Positions 55,401-64,000 are shown, counted from the stretch's first letter. The stretch: DNA of 64,000 bases from Chryseobacterium oranimense (GCF_900129755.1 NZ_FQWT01000005.1:186001-250000); one strand, 5' to 3'. A program made the numbers and translations. Notes: a model not told the origin generated them from the sequence alone.

Positions 55401-57899
55401 TTATCCGTCTACTTTCCAGGTTAACTTTTCTTCTTCCGTGTTCCAGTCTACATGAATGGTCTGCCCGGATTTCACTTCTTCTCTTACGATCATTTTGGAG
55501 ATAGGTCTCGCCAGTTGGGCACGGATCACTCCTGAGATCTGTCTTGCTCCGTATTTGCTGCTGAATCCTCCCAGTGCCAGGTTTTTCACTGCTTCATCAC
55601 TGATTTTTAAGGTCATTCCCAATCTCGTTAAAGATGTATGAAGTGATTTCAGCTGGATATTGAAAATTCTTTCTGCAATAGATTCGGTGATCGGTGCAAA
55701 AGGAATAATCTCTGTAATTCTGGCTAAGAACTCCGGTCTGAATCTTCCTGAATTAGACATAATCTGCATCAGTGAAGAGGATTCCGGAACTTTTCCTTCT
55801 TCAAACTGCTTCACAATCTCTTCGCTTCCGATGTTGGAAGTGAAAAGGATCAGAGCATTGCTGAAGTCACCTTCTTTTCCCAGTTTATCGTGAACTTTTC
55901 CTTCATCCATGATCTGAAGGAATACATCAAACACGGAATGGTGGGCTTTTTCAATTTCATCAAATAAAACAACGGTATACGGCTGCTGTCTGATCTTATT
56001 AACCAGCATTCCCCCTTCTTCGTAACCGACATAGCCCGGAGGCGCCCCGTACAGTAACGCTGCGGAATGTTCTTCTTTAAACTCAGACATATCGAAACGT
56101 ACCATAGCTTTTTCGTCGTTAAAAAGGAGCTCTGCCATAGATTTTGCCAGCTCGGTTTTCCCTGTTCCGGTAGGTCCCAGAAGGAAGAATGACCCGATAG
56201 GCTGTCCCGGTTTGTTCAATCCGCTTCGGTTTTCAACGATGGCGTCTGAAAGGATCTTTAAGGCATGATCCTGTCCTACTACCCTGTTTAACAGCAGGGA
56301 TTCCATATTCAGAAGTTTTTCCTTTTCCTGAGCCTGGATTTTCCCGATCGGGATATTGGTTTTTGCCGCCATTACTGCTGCCAGCTCCAGACGGTCTACT
56401 TTTTCTCTTTTTTTAGCGGCATGCTGTAAAAGTTCAGCATAAGTATCGTCAATGATCTTGTGGATCTGGTCCACAGGCATGGAATTGTCAATAACAGGCT
56501 GCTCATTTAGTGAACCCCACAGAATCGGGCTTATTTTGTCTCTCAGAAGGTTATAATTCCAGATCAGTTCATTAGCCTGGTCTTTACTGTCGGTAAATTC
56601 TTCTTTTAAAATAGCTTCATAGGTTTCTTTCCAGCTTGCCAGTTCTTTTTCCGAAAGTTCATCAAGCATTTTGATGGCGGCCATAGTACGGTCCAGCAAA
56701 TCAATGGCTGCATCGGGCAGCTTTTTTCCTTTTGCATATCTTTTGGCAAGACGTACACATTCAGGGATGGCTGTTTTTTCTACTTCGATACCGTGGTGTT
56801 TTTTGTAGCCGTCCAGAAGAACGTCAATCATTTTCACACAGGTCTGTTCGTCTGGCTCGTTCACAGTCAATACTTCAAAACGACGGTTAAAGGCCTGCTC
56901 CGGTTCGATAATTTTCCTGTATTCTTCCTGGGTTGTGGCCCCGATTACTGTAATCTCGCCTCTTGCCAGTTCCGGTTTAAGAAGATTAGCTACATTTCCG
57001 ATGCTTCCTTTAGGGTCTAAAAGGGTATGAATTTCATCTATGAAAAGAACTGCCTTTTCTATTTTCTTACATTCATTGATTACTTTTTTCAGGCGGTCTT
57101 CGATTTCGCCTTTATAGGAAGTTCCGGCCAATAATGCTCCCGTGTCCAGCTCAAGGAGTGTTGCGTTTTTAAGCATTTCAGGAACATTCCCTTTGGTGAT
57201 TTCTATGGCAAAGCCTTCTACCAAAGCGGTTTTTCCTACACCCGGCTCACCGATGATGATTACATTCGGTTTGCTTCTTCGGCAAAGGATTTCAACAAGC
57301 ATTCTCAGCTCCTTGTCTCTTCCTATGATATTTTCAAGGTCTCCTTTTCTGGCTTGTGCAGTTCTGTCTACACAGTAGCTTTTGATTGACGGAAATGAAG
57401 AATCCGTATAATCTGACCCGTTTGAAAAAAGTGAAGAAAAATTACCGTCTTCGGATACTGCGAAAGGGGTATCTTTTCTGTATAAATTGAAAATTTCGTG
57501 TTCTCTAAGAGGGAGTGATTTCAGCTGTTGCAGGGAAAAAACAACTTCAGGTTTTACAATCGCAGTAAGGATGCAGATCGGTGTGATCTCGTCCAGCCCG
57601 AGTTTCAGCCTGATATCGTCTGCTTCTTCTGTAAGGGTATCTACAGCATCATCCGGGCGTACTTCATCCGGAAGATGTGCTGTTTTCGGATATTCTTCAA
57701 TACGGACATCTGCCCATTCGTAAAAATATCCGGGATCTTTATCAATATTTTTCAGGAATTCATTAAGGCCGATATCTTTATGCATTAATGCCTGCAGGAT
57801 ATGCGGGCCGCCATAGGTGGCATTATAATTTTCCTTTGCTATTGACTGGGCAATATGGAATAGCTGTTTTACTGTTTCGTTGGTTACTAGTACTCCCAT
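55401..57899 (-). CDS. clpV: T6SS sheath-recycling ATPase ClpV (TssH)
   Basis: An 832-residue class B AAA+ ATPase of the ClpB/ClpV type that disassembles contracted T6SS sheaths. The N-terminal Clp_N domain (1-150) lies before Walker A1 GEPGVGKT (217-224), Walker B1 (VLFIDEIHTLL), an M-domain of reduced size (about 400-480), Walker A2 GPTGTGKT, Walker B2 (VVLFDEIEKAHHSVFDVFLQIMDEG) and the C-terminal D2-small domain. Location within the T6SS cluster favours ClpV over ClpB. Confidence 0.88.
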   Translation of the reverse strand: MGVLVTNETVKQLFHIAQSIAKENYNATYGGPHILQALMHKDIGLNEFLKNIDKDPGYFYEWADVRIEEYPKTAHLPDEVRPDDAVDTLTEEADDIRLKLGLDEITPICILTAIVKPEVVFSLQQLKSLPLREHEIFNLYRKDTPFAVSEDGNFSSLFSNGSDYTDSSFPSIKSYCVDRTAQARKGDLENIIGRDKELRMLVEILCRRSKPNVIIIGEPGVGKTALVEGFAIEITKGNVPEMLKNATLLELDTGALLAGTSYKGEIEDRLKKVINECKKIEKAVLFIDEIHTLLDPKGSIGNVANLLKPELARGEITVIGATTQEEYRKIIEPEQAFNRRFEVLTVNEPDEQTCVKMIDVLLDGYKKHHGIEVEKTAIPECVRLAKRYAKGKKLPDAAIDLLDRTMAAIKMLDELSEKELASWKETYEAILKEEFTDSKDQANELIWNYNLLRDKISPILWGSLNEQPVIDNSMPVDQIHKIIDDTYAELLQHAAKKREKVDRLELAAVMAAKTNIPIGKIQAQEKEKLLNMESLLLNRVVGQDHALKILSDAIVENRSGLNKPGQPIGSFFLLGPTGTGKTELAKSMAELLFNDEKAMVRFDMSEFKEEHSAALLYGAPPGYVGYEEGGMLVNKIRQQPYTVVLFDEIEKAHHSVFDVFLQIMDEGKVHDKLGKEGDFSNALILFTSNIGSEEIVKQFEEGKVPESSSLMQIMSNSGRFRPEFLARITEIIPFAPITESIAERIFNIQLKSLHTSLTRLGMTLKISDEAVKNLALGGFSSKYGARQISGVIRAQLARPISKMIVREEVKSGQTIHVDWNTEEEKLTWKVDG

Positions 57900-57979
57900 T
57901 ATAATTTTCTAATATTAATATGTTTGTGTTTCTTTTGTATCAGATTATTTGGTGTTATCTGTCAAAACTTACCTTTTTA

Positions 57980-57987
57980 CAAATATA
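57980..57987 (-). promoter_or_regulatory. clpV promoter -7 box
   Basis: TATATTTG on the minus strand, 81 bp before the clpV ATG. No GTAG palindrome is found 50 bp upstream of it, so clpV seems to have a promoter of a different kind from hcp. Confidence 0.4.
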
Positions 57988-58097
57988 TCTTTTTTATGCA
58001 AAATGTACGTAAGATAAAGGTAGTTAATTCTTTGATCAGAGAAGTAATAAGTTTTCTTAATGGTAAATCAAAATAGTTTTTTACTTTTTAAACAAAA

Positions 58098-58128
58098 AGA
58101 CCGCCTTTGGGGACGATCTTTTTTATGA
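58098..58128 (-). terminator. Terminator between the hcp3 remnant and clpV
   Basis: On the minus strand AAAAAGATCG pairs with CGGTCTTTTT around a CCCCAAAGG loop, followed by GTTT. It would end a transcript of about 200 nt from the hcp3 promoter before clpV. Confidence 0.75.
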
Positions 58129-58181
58129 ATGTTGATGTGTAATAGTGTGTCTTCATTAAGTGGCACAATCCGCAGATCATC

Positions 58182-58256
58182 ATTGTATTTCAGTTTCCAT
58201 AACTTCTGTTATTCCCCGTCATTTATGATTCTTTGAATTCCGTCATGATTGTGCAT
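58182..58256 (-). pseudogene. Decayed third hcp (TssD) gene, 5' remnant
   Basis: From the ATG at 58254-58256 the frame reads MHNHDGIQRIINDGE, then TAA, then QKLWKLKYN. Against Hcp (NGGEEQKLLKLNYS at residues 12-25) nine of fourteen positions match at the same residue numbers with no gap, and the stop replaces residue 16. Beyond codon 25 no similarity is left. The preceding sequence is a complete copy of the hcp regulatory block. It may be a dead gene or a locus re-used for a short RNA or 15-residue peptide. Confidence 0.55.
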
Positions 58257-58299
58257 TTTATCAATGATTAATATTTTGTGATGTGGTGTGATTGTTTAA

Positions 58300-58470
58300 C
58301 AAATATAGAACGGTTATTTTTATCTCAAAAGTATTTCTCCATAAATTTCATATTTTGTAGTAATTCTACGACTTTTGATTTAAGAATCTTTGCCAGATGT
58401 CACTGTAAAAGGGTTTGCAGTTTTAGGGATATACACCAAAAACAAGACATTTTACACTTCAATGAGAAAT
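58300..58470 (-). promoter_or_regulatory. Third hcp-type regulatory block
   Basis: TATATTTG at 58300-58307 (minus strand), 50 bp upstream GTAGTAATTCTAC (58357-58369), then the distal element with TTTTACACT at 58450-58458 followed by GAGAAATA. The second palindrome is missing and the distance to the distal element is 93 bp instead of 114-115, that is, shorter by exactly one 21-bp unit. The 5' leader (ATTAATATTTTGTGATGTGGTG) also matches the hcp2 leader. The rest of the 743-bp gap (57900-58642) holds the hcp3 remnant, two terminators and the clpV promoter. Confidence 0.7.
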
Positions 58471-58594
58471 ACACTGGTTTTTAAATGCAAAATTGAGCTT
58501 TAAAATGTCGAATTCCAGATCTGATGTTTAAAAAAGTAAAAGCTTTAAAACTTTTTCTGAATTTGTTCCAATGTATCACTTATCCTTACAAAAT

Positions 58595-58624
58595 AAAAAA
58601 GCAGAAGTAATACTCCTGCTTTTG
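58595..58624 (-). terminator. tssR terminator
   Basis: AAAAGCAG and CTGCTTTT pair around an 11-nt loop; T5 follows on the minus strand. It is about 20 bp past the tssR stop. Confidence 0.85.
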
Positions 58625-58642
58625 ATATGATTCAATGAACGA

Positions 58643-61042
58643 TTAATGTTTGGTGTACTCCGGCTCGTCTACGGTTTGGGTAGTCGGCATAAAGTACTCA
58701 TTCAGCCAATAGAAGGTTTGTCCGTTCTGCTGGATTTTCACAGCCGGATTGTTTCTGTGGGAAAGCATGTGCTCTGCCAGCTGTTTATAGCTTTTAAAGT
58801 ATGCTCTGGCTGTCTCTTTTAAAACAATCTTAGATTTTTTCCAGCCTTTCAGTTTGTATTTCGACATCAGCTCATCTTCAGAGTTATCGAATCCGGTACT
58901 TAATCCTACTGCATATGACATTGGTTTTTCATACAGCTCGGATTTATCTAAGAATTTTAAAGTCGGATTGTATTTTTTAAGAATCTTGATATATTCTTTA
59001 ATAGCTCTCGACTGGTTGAAATCTGCTCTTTCCGGCTCTGTTTTAAGGTAAACTTCCGTGTAGAAGTTCTTCAGGTTATCATATTCTGTTTCAGAAATAA
59101 GAATTCCTTTTTCTATACCCGGTTTAAAGTCTTTCAGCTCTTTCGGGATATAGCCTTTTACAAGGAACGGGTTCCCGTAGTTGATCAGCTGGGCTGCAAT
59201 TCCTGCAGAAACCGGATTGGTAAGGCCTGGGAACAGGTATTTATATTTCAGGTCTACATCTGTTCTTCCGGCGCCTACTGAAGAATGGAAATAGTCATTC
59301 AGAGACTTGTCAATGGTCTGGTTATCCAAAGTAACCTGTGCTATAAGGCTGTCTACCGATTTTTTCAGGTAACCGGGTGTTGCTACGTCTCCTTTTTTAG
59401 GGAAGATTACAAATCCCTGGGACATACTCTGTTTCGGATAATCCAGCGAGAAGAATCCTTCATCGCCCTCTACAAGGTTAAAGTTATTTTTAGTAAGAAC
59501 ATCACTCTGGTTGATAATCTTTTGTTTTTTAAGTTCGGCAATGTTCTTTGCAGTATTAGTGACTACATTTTCTGCCATTAATACGAAATCGTTATAGGTA
59601 TCGGATGACCTTGCACTGGTCTGGAACATGATCAGCCTGGCCTGAGCCTGGGTAAGAGAGCTGATTACGCTGTACATGTTTCCGCTCTGATTGGCAGAGG
59701 TTCCTACCGTGATCACCACATTCGTTTCATCCGGAACATTGGAAAGCAGGTTTCCTGCGGCAGAGAGAGCTTCTCCCACCGGCTGGTATCCGCTGTTGCT
59801 TGCACAGTTCATTTCATTGGTTCTTTCGTCAATGAATTTGGTGATTTTACTGTAATCCGAACTTAAGTTGGAAACGAGAACATTTTCCCCGCACGGGTTA
59901 TTTTTATACAAAACAACACCATATTTTACTCCATTGAAATACGAAGGTTTTTCGAATCTAAGCTGCAGATCCTGAAGAAGAGATTTTACAATCGGTGCAT
60001 AAGGAGCGTTCGGGCCGCTTACATCCAGAGCAAATACAATATTGATATTTTTATCTCTTTCTGTGATCTCTCTGTAACGGTCAAAGTAGATTTCTTCTCC
60101 TAAAACATTGAATACATAGTTCTTGCTGTAATCTAAAATATTGGTGAAATATTTTGTCTTGGAGTCTGGTGTAGGAGCTTCATTCAGAGGCAGACTTACC
60201 GGATAAATATTTTCCAGAGGAGTTCTTTTGTTGGTATCTGTAAGGAGAATAGCTGTTCTGCTTTCTGAATCTGCTGCTCCCGGATATCCTTCATGGATTC
60301 CTAAGGTTGTTTCCGTTACTTTGGTATCGTTTTTCAGCTTTACTGCTGAACGCTCACCCCACGCAGAGATCACATTGGCATTGACCCACCCGTAAAGGTT
60401 GGTACTGATGCTGTCTATATCAATGGAAGGCTTTTTACCTACCAAAAACCGTTTGTTGTTTTCTGCCTGCTTGTAGACATATACCATTTGACCGTTTGGA
60501 ATCTTCACATTGGCAGCTTCTATAAGACTTGGTGAATTGAACACCATAATGGAATCGTTCTTATAGTATCTTTCTGCGCTCCTGATCACTTCACTGTGAT
60601 TGGGAACTACAGCTACTCTTACAGGGAAACCTGTTTTTTCGCTTTTTAAAGAATTGTTCCATAAAAGAAGGTCGGTTTCAGGAATCCATCCATAGGTTTT
60701 AATGGATTTTGACGAAACTTTTTTCATCAAAGCATCAGGAACGTATTCCGCTACTTTTACCATTCCGTCTCTATGCTTCAGAACCATTAAAGGCTCAAGA
60801 AATTTAACTTCTTTGTAAGATTTCTCGTCGCTTTTATCAAGATAGGCTGTATTTCTGGACCTGTCTGAAATAACGATCCATGGAACGGATTTTTTAGGGT
60901 ATCCGTTTACAACCGGCGAGTTGTCTACCTGCCCGTACTGTGACGGCTCAGGAGTCCTTTTAGATGGCAGCTTCACCTGACAGCTTGCTAACAAAACTGA
61001 TAATCCTATATAATATACTGCTAGAGGAAATTTATTCTTCAT
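58643..61042 (-). CDS. tssR: T6SS-iii protein TssR
   Basis: A 799-residue outer-envelope lipoprotein (lipobox LLASC, Cys21). Its N-terminal 300 residues contain SH3-like and beta-rich repeats (VPWIVISDRSRNTAYLD, RFLVGKKP), followed by a VWA-like domain from about 330 (NINIVFALDVSGPNAPYAPIVKSLLQDLQ) and a helical C-terminal half. This is the layout of TssR, one of the proteins (TssN-TssR) specific to Bacteroidota T6SS and thought to form the trans-envelope complex with TssQ in place of TssJLM. It is followed by its terminator and preceded by tssP. Confidence 0.8.
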   Translation of the reverse strand: MKNKFPLAVYYIGLSVLLASCQVKLPSKRTPEPSQYGQVDNSPVVNGYPKKSVPWIVISDRSRNTAYLDKSDEKSYKEVKFLEPLMVLKHRDGMVKVAEYVPDALMKKVSSKSIKTYGWIPETDLLLWNNSLKSEKTGFPVRVAVVPNHSEVIRSAERYYKNDSIMVFNSPSLIEAANVKIPNGQMVYVYKQAENNKRFLVGKKPSIDIDSISTNLYGWVNANVISAWGERSAVKLKNDTKVTETTLGIHEGYPGAADSESRTAILLTDTNKRTPLENIYPVSLPLNEAPTPDSKTKYFTNILDYSKNYVFNVLGEEIYFDRYREITERDKNINIVFALDVSGPNAPYAPIVKSLLQDLQLRFEKPSYFNGVKYGVVLYKNNPCGENVLVSNLSSDYSKITKFIDERTNEMNCASNSGYQPVGEALSAAGNLLSNVPDETNVVITVGTSANQSGNMYSVISSLTQAQARLIMFQTSARSSDTYNDFVLMAENVVTNTAKNIAELKKQKIINQSDVLTKNNFNLVEGDEGFFSLDYPKQSMSQGFVIFPKKGDVATPGYLKKSVDSLIAQVTLDNQTIDKSLNDYFHSSVGAGRTDVDLKYKYLFPGLTNPVSAGIAAQLINYGNPFLVKGYIPKELKDFKPGIEKGILISETEYDNLKNFYTEVYLKTEPERADFNQSRAIKEYIKILKKYNPTLKFLDKSELYEKPMSYAVGLSTGFDNSEDELMSKYKLKGWKKSKIVLKETARAYFKSYKQLAEHMLSHRNNPAVKIQQNGQTFYWLNEYFMPTTQTVDEPEYTKH

Positions 61043-61091
61043 CCTATTTTATTTTTATGATTGGGTGGGTGTATCCGGGAGGCCGGACTTA

Positions 61092-62000
61092 TTATTTGCT
61101 TTGGTTGATGTCAACCTTGGTTACACAGTTCTGCTTATCGTCCAGATTTACTTTTACACTCTGGATCACAACATTTTTGTCAAACTGAAGGCCTGCGCAG
61201 TACATGTAAAAGTTATTCGCTTTACTGTCGCTTACTTTCACCACCGTGTTTTCGTTGTTACACAGGTAAGTTCTTAGCAGGTAGTTGTAATGCATATTGA
61301 AACTGTTTCCGTTGGCAATCTGCTGAAGGTGATATTTGAAATCATCATCAACCTTTTTGTAAGAATCTTCTACCGGAATTTCATCCTCCTGTAAAGCGTT
61401 GTAAGCAGGAAGAATCTTGATCAGGTGGTAAATAGGTTCCTGGCTTTCTTCTGTAAACAATGCTACACGGTAGTCACCCGGTCTTTTATAAGAATAGATG
61501 GCCATTTTTTCTTTAGCGTCTATATTACCCGTTTCACCAAATTTCCAGGCAAACTGTGTAGCCTCCGAAACTGCACGGAACTGCACATTTTCATTTTGCA
61601 TCGCCTGTGTGGGTGCATCAATGATGGTACTGATCTTCGCGCTGTCCTTTGGCTTCTGGTATCTTGGCGAAACCATTACAGGAAAGGTCTTGGTATACTT
61701 ATTATCTATAATCAAACTTACCGAATAATAACCCGGTTTATTGTAAAAGTGAATTCCCGTGCTTTTATCGGAAGTAGTCCCGTCCCCGAAATTCCATCTT
61801 TTGGTTTTTGCGAACTGGGTCTTATCCTCAAATAAAAGCGTATCTCCTACCGATAGTGAAGAAGGATAGACTACCCCTACAATATCATCGGCAGAATGGA
61901 TCACCTTTTTCTGCAGCCATAACGCAACGAGCGCTGCAATGAGCAACGTTGCGATAACACCAATAATAATGTTCTTTTTGTTTTTTTGAAAATAATTCAT
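61092..62000 (-). CDS. tssP: T6SS-iii membrane protein TssP-like with PKD repeat
   Basis: A 302-residue protein with one N-terminal membrane helix (about 12-28) and a periplasmic part carrying a PKD domain (KRWNFGDGTTSDKSTGIHFYNKPGYYSVSLIIDN, about 66-100), a second degenerate PKD (FAWKFGETGN ... YKRPGDYRVALF) and a C-terminal domain with four Cys. The location between tssR and tssO and the single-span topology match TssP; the symbol rests on that. Confidence 0.65.
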   Translation of the reverse strand: MNYFQKNKKNIIIGVIATLLIAALVALWLQKKVIHSADDIVGVVYPSSLSVGDTLLFEDKTQFAKTKRWNFGDGTTSDKSTGIHFYNKPGYYSVSLIIDNKYTKTFPVMVSPRYQKPKDSAKISTIIDAPTQAMQNENVQFRAVSEATQFAWKFGETGNIDAKEKMAIYSYKRPGDYRVALFTEESQEPIYHLIKILPAYNALQEDEIPVEDSYKKVDDDFKYHLQQIANGNSFNMHYNYLLRTYLCNNENTVVKVSDSKANNFYMYCAGLQFDKNVVIQSVKVNLDDKQNCVTKVDINQSK

Positions 62001-62047
62001 AGTTAAGTGATTGTGATGTGTTTATTCCTTGAATGTTTATTTTTTTA

Positions 62048-62572
62048 TTACTGGGTCCTGGCCCTTAATGCATTTTGTCTTTCGTAAAGCCGGTTCTGTT
62101 TGTCTTTGAATCCGATTCTGCATTCTTCCACCTCTTTTTCAAATCTTTTTACATCTTCAGTGGTTGTGGAAATCACCTTTTTGTCTTCAAAATACATTTT
62201 GTAGAATTTGGCGATCTGCGGATAGGCATCCTTGCGGATATCCATGACATCGTTTCCATGAAAATAGCTGGCAAGGCCGTTAATCCCGTTGAAGATATTA
62301 TTTTCCGCAAAAGGCTCCGGAGACTTGTCTGCAATTCTGCTGATCATGGTATAAGTACTGTCCATTTCAGGCTGTAATACTTTTTGTTCGCGGTCGAATG
62401 CCGCTTTCTGTTCCAGGCTTTGTATTCCTCTTACATCTTCTTCCGAGAACGGAGAGTCATAACCTTTTAAAAAGATGATCCCGAAGAATATCATAGCGGC
62501 TAAAAGCATCAGTATTAAGTAGAAAAACTGGTAATGCCTTTCTTTTTTAGATAGTGTAATAGATCCCTGCAT
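62048..62572 (-). CDS. T6SS-iii single-span membrane protein, TssO-like
   Basis: From the ATG at 62570-62572 this gives 174 residues: a short basic N-terminus (MQGSITLSKKERHYQFF), one helix (about 18-36) and a helical periplasmic domain. An upstream in-frame ATG at 62644 would overlap tssO by 56 bp and translate its end in another frame, which is less likely. It belongs to the same operon as tssO, tssP and tssR. Identity as a second TssO-type protein is tentative. Confidence 0.6.
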   Translation of the reverse strand: MQGSITLSKKERHYQFFYLILMLLAAMIFFGIIFLKGYDSPFSEEDVRGIQSLEQKAAFDREQKVLQPEMDSTYTMISRIADKSPEPFAENNIFNGINGLASYFHGNDVMDIRKDAYPQIAKFYKMYFEDKKVISTTTEDVKRFEKEVEECRIGFKDKQNRLYERQNALRARTQ

Positions 62573-62588
62573 ATGCTTTCTTTTTATA

Positions 62589-63122
62589 TTATCTTCTTTT
62601 ACCTCCTGTAAAATTCCTTGTAGGATCTTTTCTAAGCTGGCCATTGGCCCTTCCTACTTTTGCAATACAATCTTCAAGGTCCCTGAGGACGATCTTCTTA
62701 TTGGATTCTACTCCTATAATATCATTCTTTAATTTCAGCATCGGCTCTATCTGCTTCATCAGAACAGCATAATGCTTAAAATTATCCACACTGTCTTTAC
62801 CCATAATGTTTTTCACTTCTCTCACATCATCCATGATTCTGGTTCTGAGAAAAACATCATTTTCCACCTTATTAATGTTTAGCTGGCTCATCTGTTCATA
62901 GATTTTATCTACATGAATCCTGAGGACATCGCCACGCATCATAAGTTCTTTGTATGCATCAGCTTGTCTGACAATTCCTTCCCGCTGTATATTATAGCTT
63001 TTAAAAAAGAGGAATAAACACAGAAAAGACACCACCGAGAGAACGGCGAAAGACAGAATAAACTTCCAAATGCCTACTCTGACGTCAGATTTGTTAAGTT
63101 TTTTTTCCCTGTTAGAAGACAT
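62589..63122 (-). CDS. tssO: T6SS-iii single-span membrane protein TssO
   Basis: The ATG at 63120-63122 (MSSNREKKLNKSDVRVG) gives 177 residues; the open frame reaches 63176, but those extra codons encode an unrelated aromatic-rich stretch. One membrane helix at about 18-42 is followed by a charged helical periplasmic domain. TssO is one of the envelope proteins that occur only in Bacteroidota T6SS. It is the first gene of the operon tssO, TssO-like, tssP, tssR. Confidence 0.65.
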   Translation of the reverse strand: MSSNREKKLNKSDVRVGIWKFILSFAVLSVVSFLCLFLFFKSYNIQREGIVRQADAYKELMMRGDVLRIHVDKIYEQMSQLNINKVENDVFLRTRIMDDVREVKNIMGKDSVDNFKHYAVLMKQIEPMLKLKNDIIGVESNKKIVLRDLEDCIAKVGRANGQLRKDPTRNFTGGKRR

Positions 63123-63302
63123 ATTTTTGCGATTTGTTTGGCCTGTGAAAATATAAAAAAAAAAATTTATGCGCAATACGTATTTTCCCTAATGTAGTTT
63201 CGTGAAAACCCCTATTTAACGAAGTTTAATTTCAACTTTCATAAGTTTTTCATAAATTAGGCCTCTGAATTTTAAATATCACCACCAAATCGATATTAAA
63301 AA

Positions 63303-63974
63303 GTGAGTAAATTATTATCAAACACAGTGCGATTTTCTATAGCTGACAGTGATTTTTATTTTAAAAAAATCATGATCAAAACCCTTATGGAAAATCCATT
63401 CTATATGCTTCTGAATGACTGTAACAATGGCCATGAGCTGGTGAACAGGATTTACAGGAGGCAGGAAGATGTGTTTATTATAGAACTGTTTATGCCCGTA
63501 TTAAGTGGTATGGAAGCCATTAAATACATCAGGAAAAATAATACGGAAACTCCTATTGTAACCTATTCCAGCACTTACCAGGAGGATATGGCTGAAATTC
63601 TTTCAAAAATCCCCAATGTTTATTACTGCCAGAAAAAAAGTACCATCATAAAAGATCTCATCAAAGGAAGTATTGCCTCTGACGGATTCGATTATGAAAA
63701 ATACTCCAAGGAATGGGAGCAGCAGCCACTCGCCGTACAGAACTATATGGAAAGGCAGAAGAAAGGCCAGGAAGAGCTGAATCCTACCGAAATACAGCTT
63801 ATGAAATTCTGCTACGAAGGCTACAGCAATAAAGAAATTGCAGAAAAGCTGAACCTTAGTACCCGTACCATAGATACTTATATTAACAGGCTTACGGAAA
63901 AGCTGGGACTGAAAACAAAACTCCACCTCATCCGCTTCTGTGTGGAAAACGGCTACTATAATTCCAGCATGTAG
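63303..63974 (+). CDS. LuxR-type response regulator with Glu at the phospho-site
   Basis: A 223-residue protein, GTG start at 63303 (an in-frame stop lies two codons upstream, so no other start is possible except further inside). The receiver domain (10-130) has the pattern FIIELFMPVLSG, where the conserved phosphoryl-accepting Asp is Glu61; Asp15 and the KKS lysine remain. The C-terminal LuxR/FixJ helix-turn-helix is intact (LNPTEIQLMKFCYEGYSNKEIAEKLNLSTRTIDTYINRLTEKLGLKTKLHLIRFC). It lies divergent from the tssO operon. Glu mimics phospho-Asp, so the protein may be active without a kinase; it is a good candidate for the regulator of the hcp promoters. Confidence 0.85.
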   Translation: MSKLLSNTVRFSIADSDFYFKKIMIKTLMENPFYMLLNDCNNGHELVNRIYRRQEDVFIIELFMPVLSGMEAIKYIRKNNTETPIVTYSSTYQEDMAEILSKIPNVYYCQKKSTIIKDLIKGSIASDGFDYEKYSKEWEQQPLAVQNYMERQKKGQEELNPTEIQLMKFCYEGYSNKEIAEKLNLSTRTIDTYINRLTEKLGLKTKLHLIRFCVENGYYNSSM

Positions 63975-64000
63975 AAAGATTTAACGTAATATTAATATAG

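Overview
The window reads as chromosomal DNA of a Flavobacteriia bacterium, most likely Chryseobacterium or a close Weeksellaceae relative. The sequence is AT-rich, and most genes are preceded by the Bacteroidota-type TAnnTTTG -7 box rather than by an E. coli-like promoter. It encodes a SusC/SusD pair, a protein with a type IX secretion (T9SS) C-terminal sorting domain, an S46 dipeptidyl-peptidase and the Bacteroidota-specific type VI secretion proteins (T6SS-iii). I found no rRNA, tRNA, CRISPR array, insertion sequence or prophage. No species call is possible from sequence alone.

Left part, 0-15 kb: the start of a secreted protein, prmA, an SDR oxidoreductase, then two minus-strand operons: TonB receptor plus glycerophosphodiesterase, and SusC-SusD-calcineurin phosphoesterase. 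Both operons carry 11-bp-phased TGTTAAA-type direct repeats 22-23 bp upstream of a TAnnTTTG box. This looks like a Pho-box arrangement and points to a phosphate-scavenging regulon. ligA follows on the plus strand.

15-31 kb: an LRR protein with a T9SS tail, then an unusual high-affinity potassium (Kdp) locus: sigma-54-type NtrC regulator, a regulatory region with a palindrome, two tiny membrane peptides not described in classical kdp operons, kdpF, kdpA, kdpB, kdpC, a porin, a split KdpD (sensor domain alone) and a separate histidine kinase. A DUF4267-cupin fusion and a Crp/Fnr regulator follow.

31-47 kb: mostly housekeeping and accessory genes: M16 protease, GNAT and polysaccharide deacetylase pair, S46 DPP11-like peptidase, NlpE lipoprotein, MgtC, YdeI, an Imm22-like immunity protein with several small unassigned secreted or membrane proteins, and polA.

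47-64 kb: part of a T6SS-iii. It holds two nearly identical Hcp (TssD) genes, an effector operon (VgrG, an unassigned protein, a PAAR-like/lipase effector, an ankyrin lipoprotein as probable immunity protein), a lytic transglycosylase, ClpV, TssR, TssP, two TssO-like membrane proteins and a divergent LuxR-type response regulator whose phospho-acceptor Asp is replaced by Glu. Both hcp genes, plus a third locus upstream of clpV, share the same long regulatory block: TAnnTTTG, exactly 50 bp, GTAGTAATTCTAC palindromes at 21-bp spacing, and a distal ACATTTTACACT-type element. The third locus carries a decayed hcp start with a stop at codon 16 followed by a terminator. The sheath, baseplate and TssN/TssQ genes are not in the window.

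Dispersed non-coding repeats are notable: a 160-190-bp palindromic element (two copies, inverted), a GGGCTTTAGCCCG element (two copies), a 113-bp-spaced direct repeat and several intergenic stretches of degenerate 7-bp tandem repeats.
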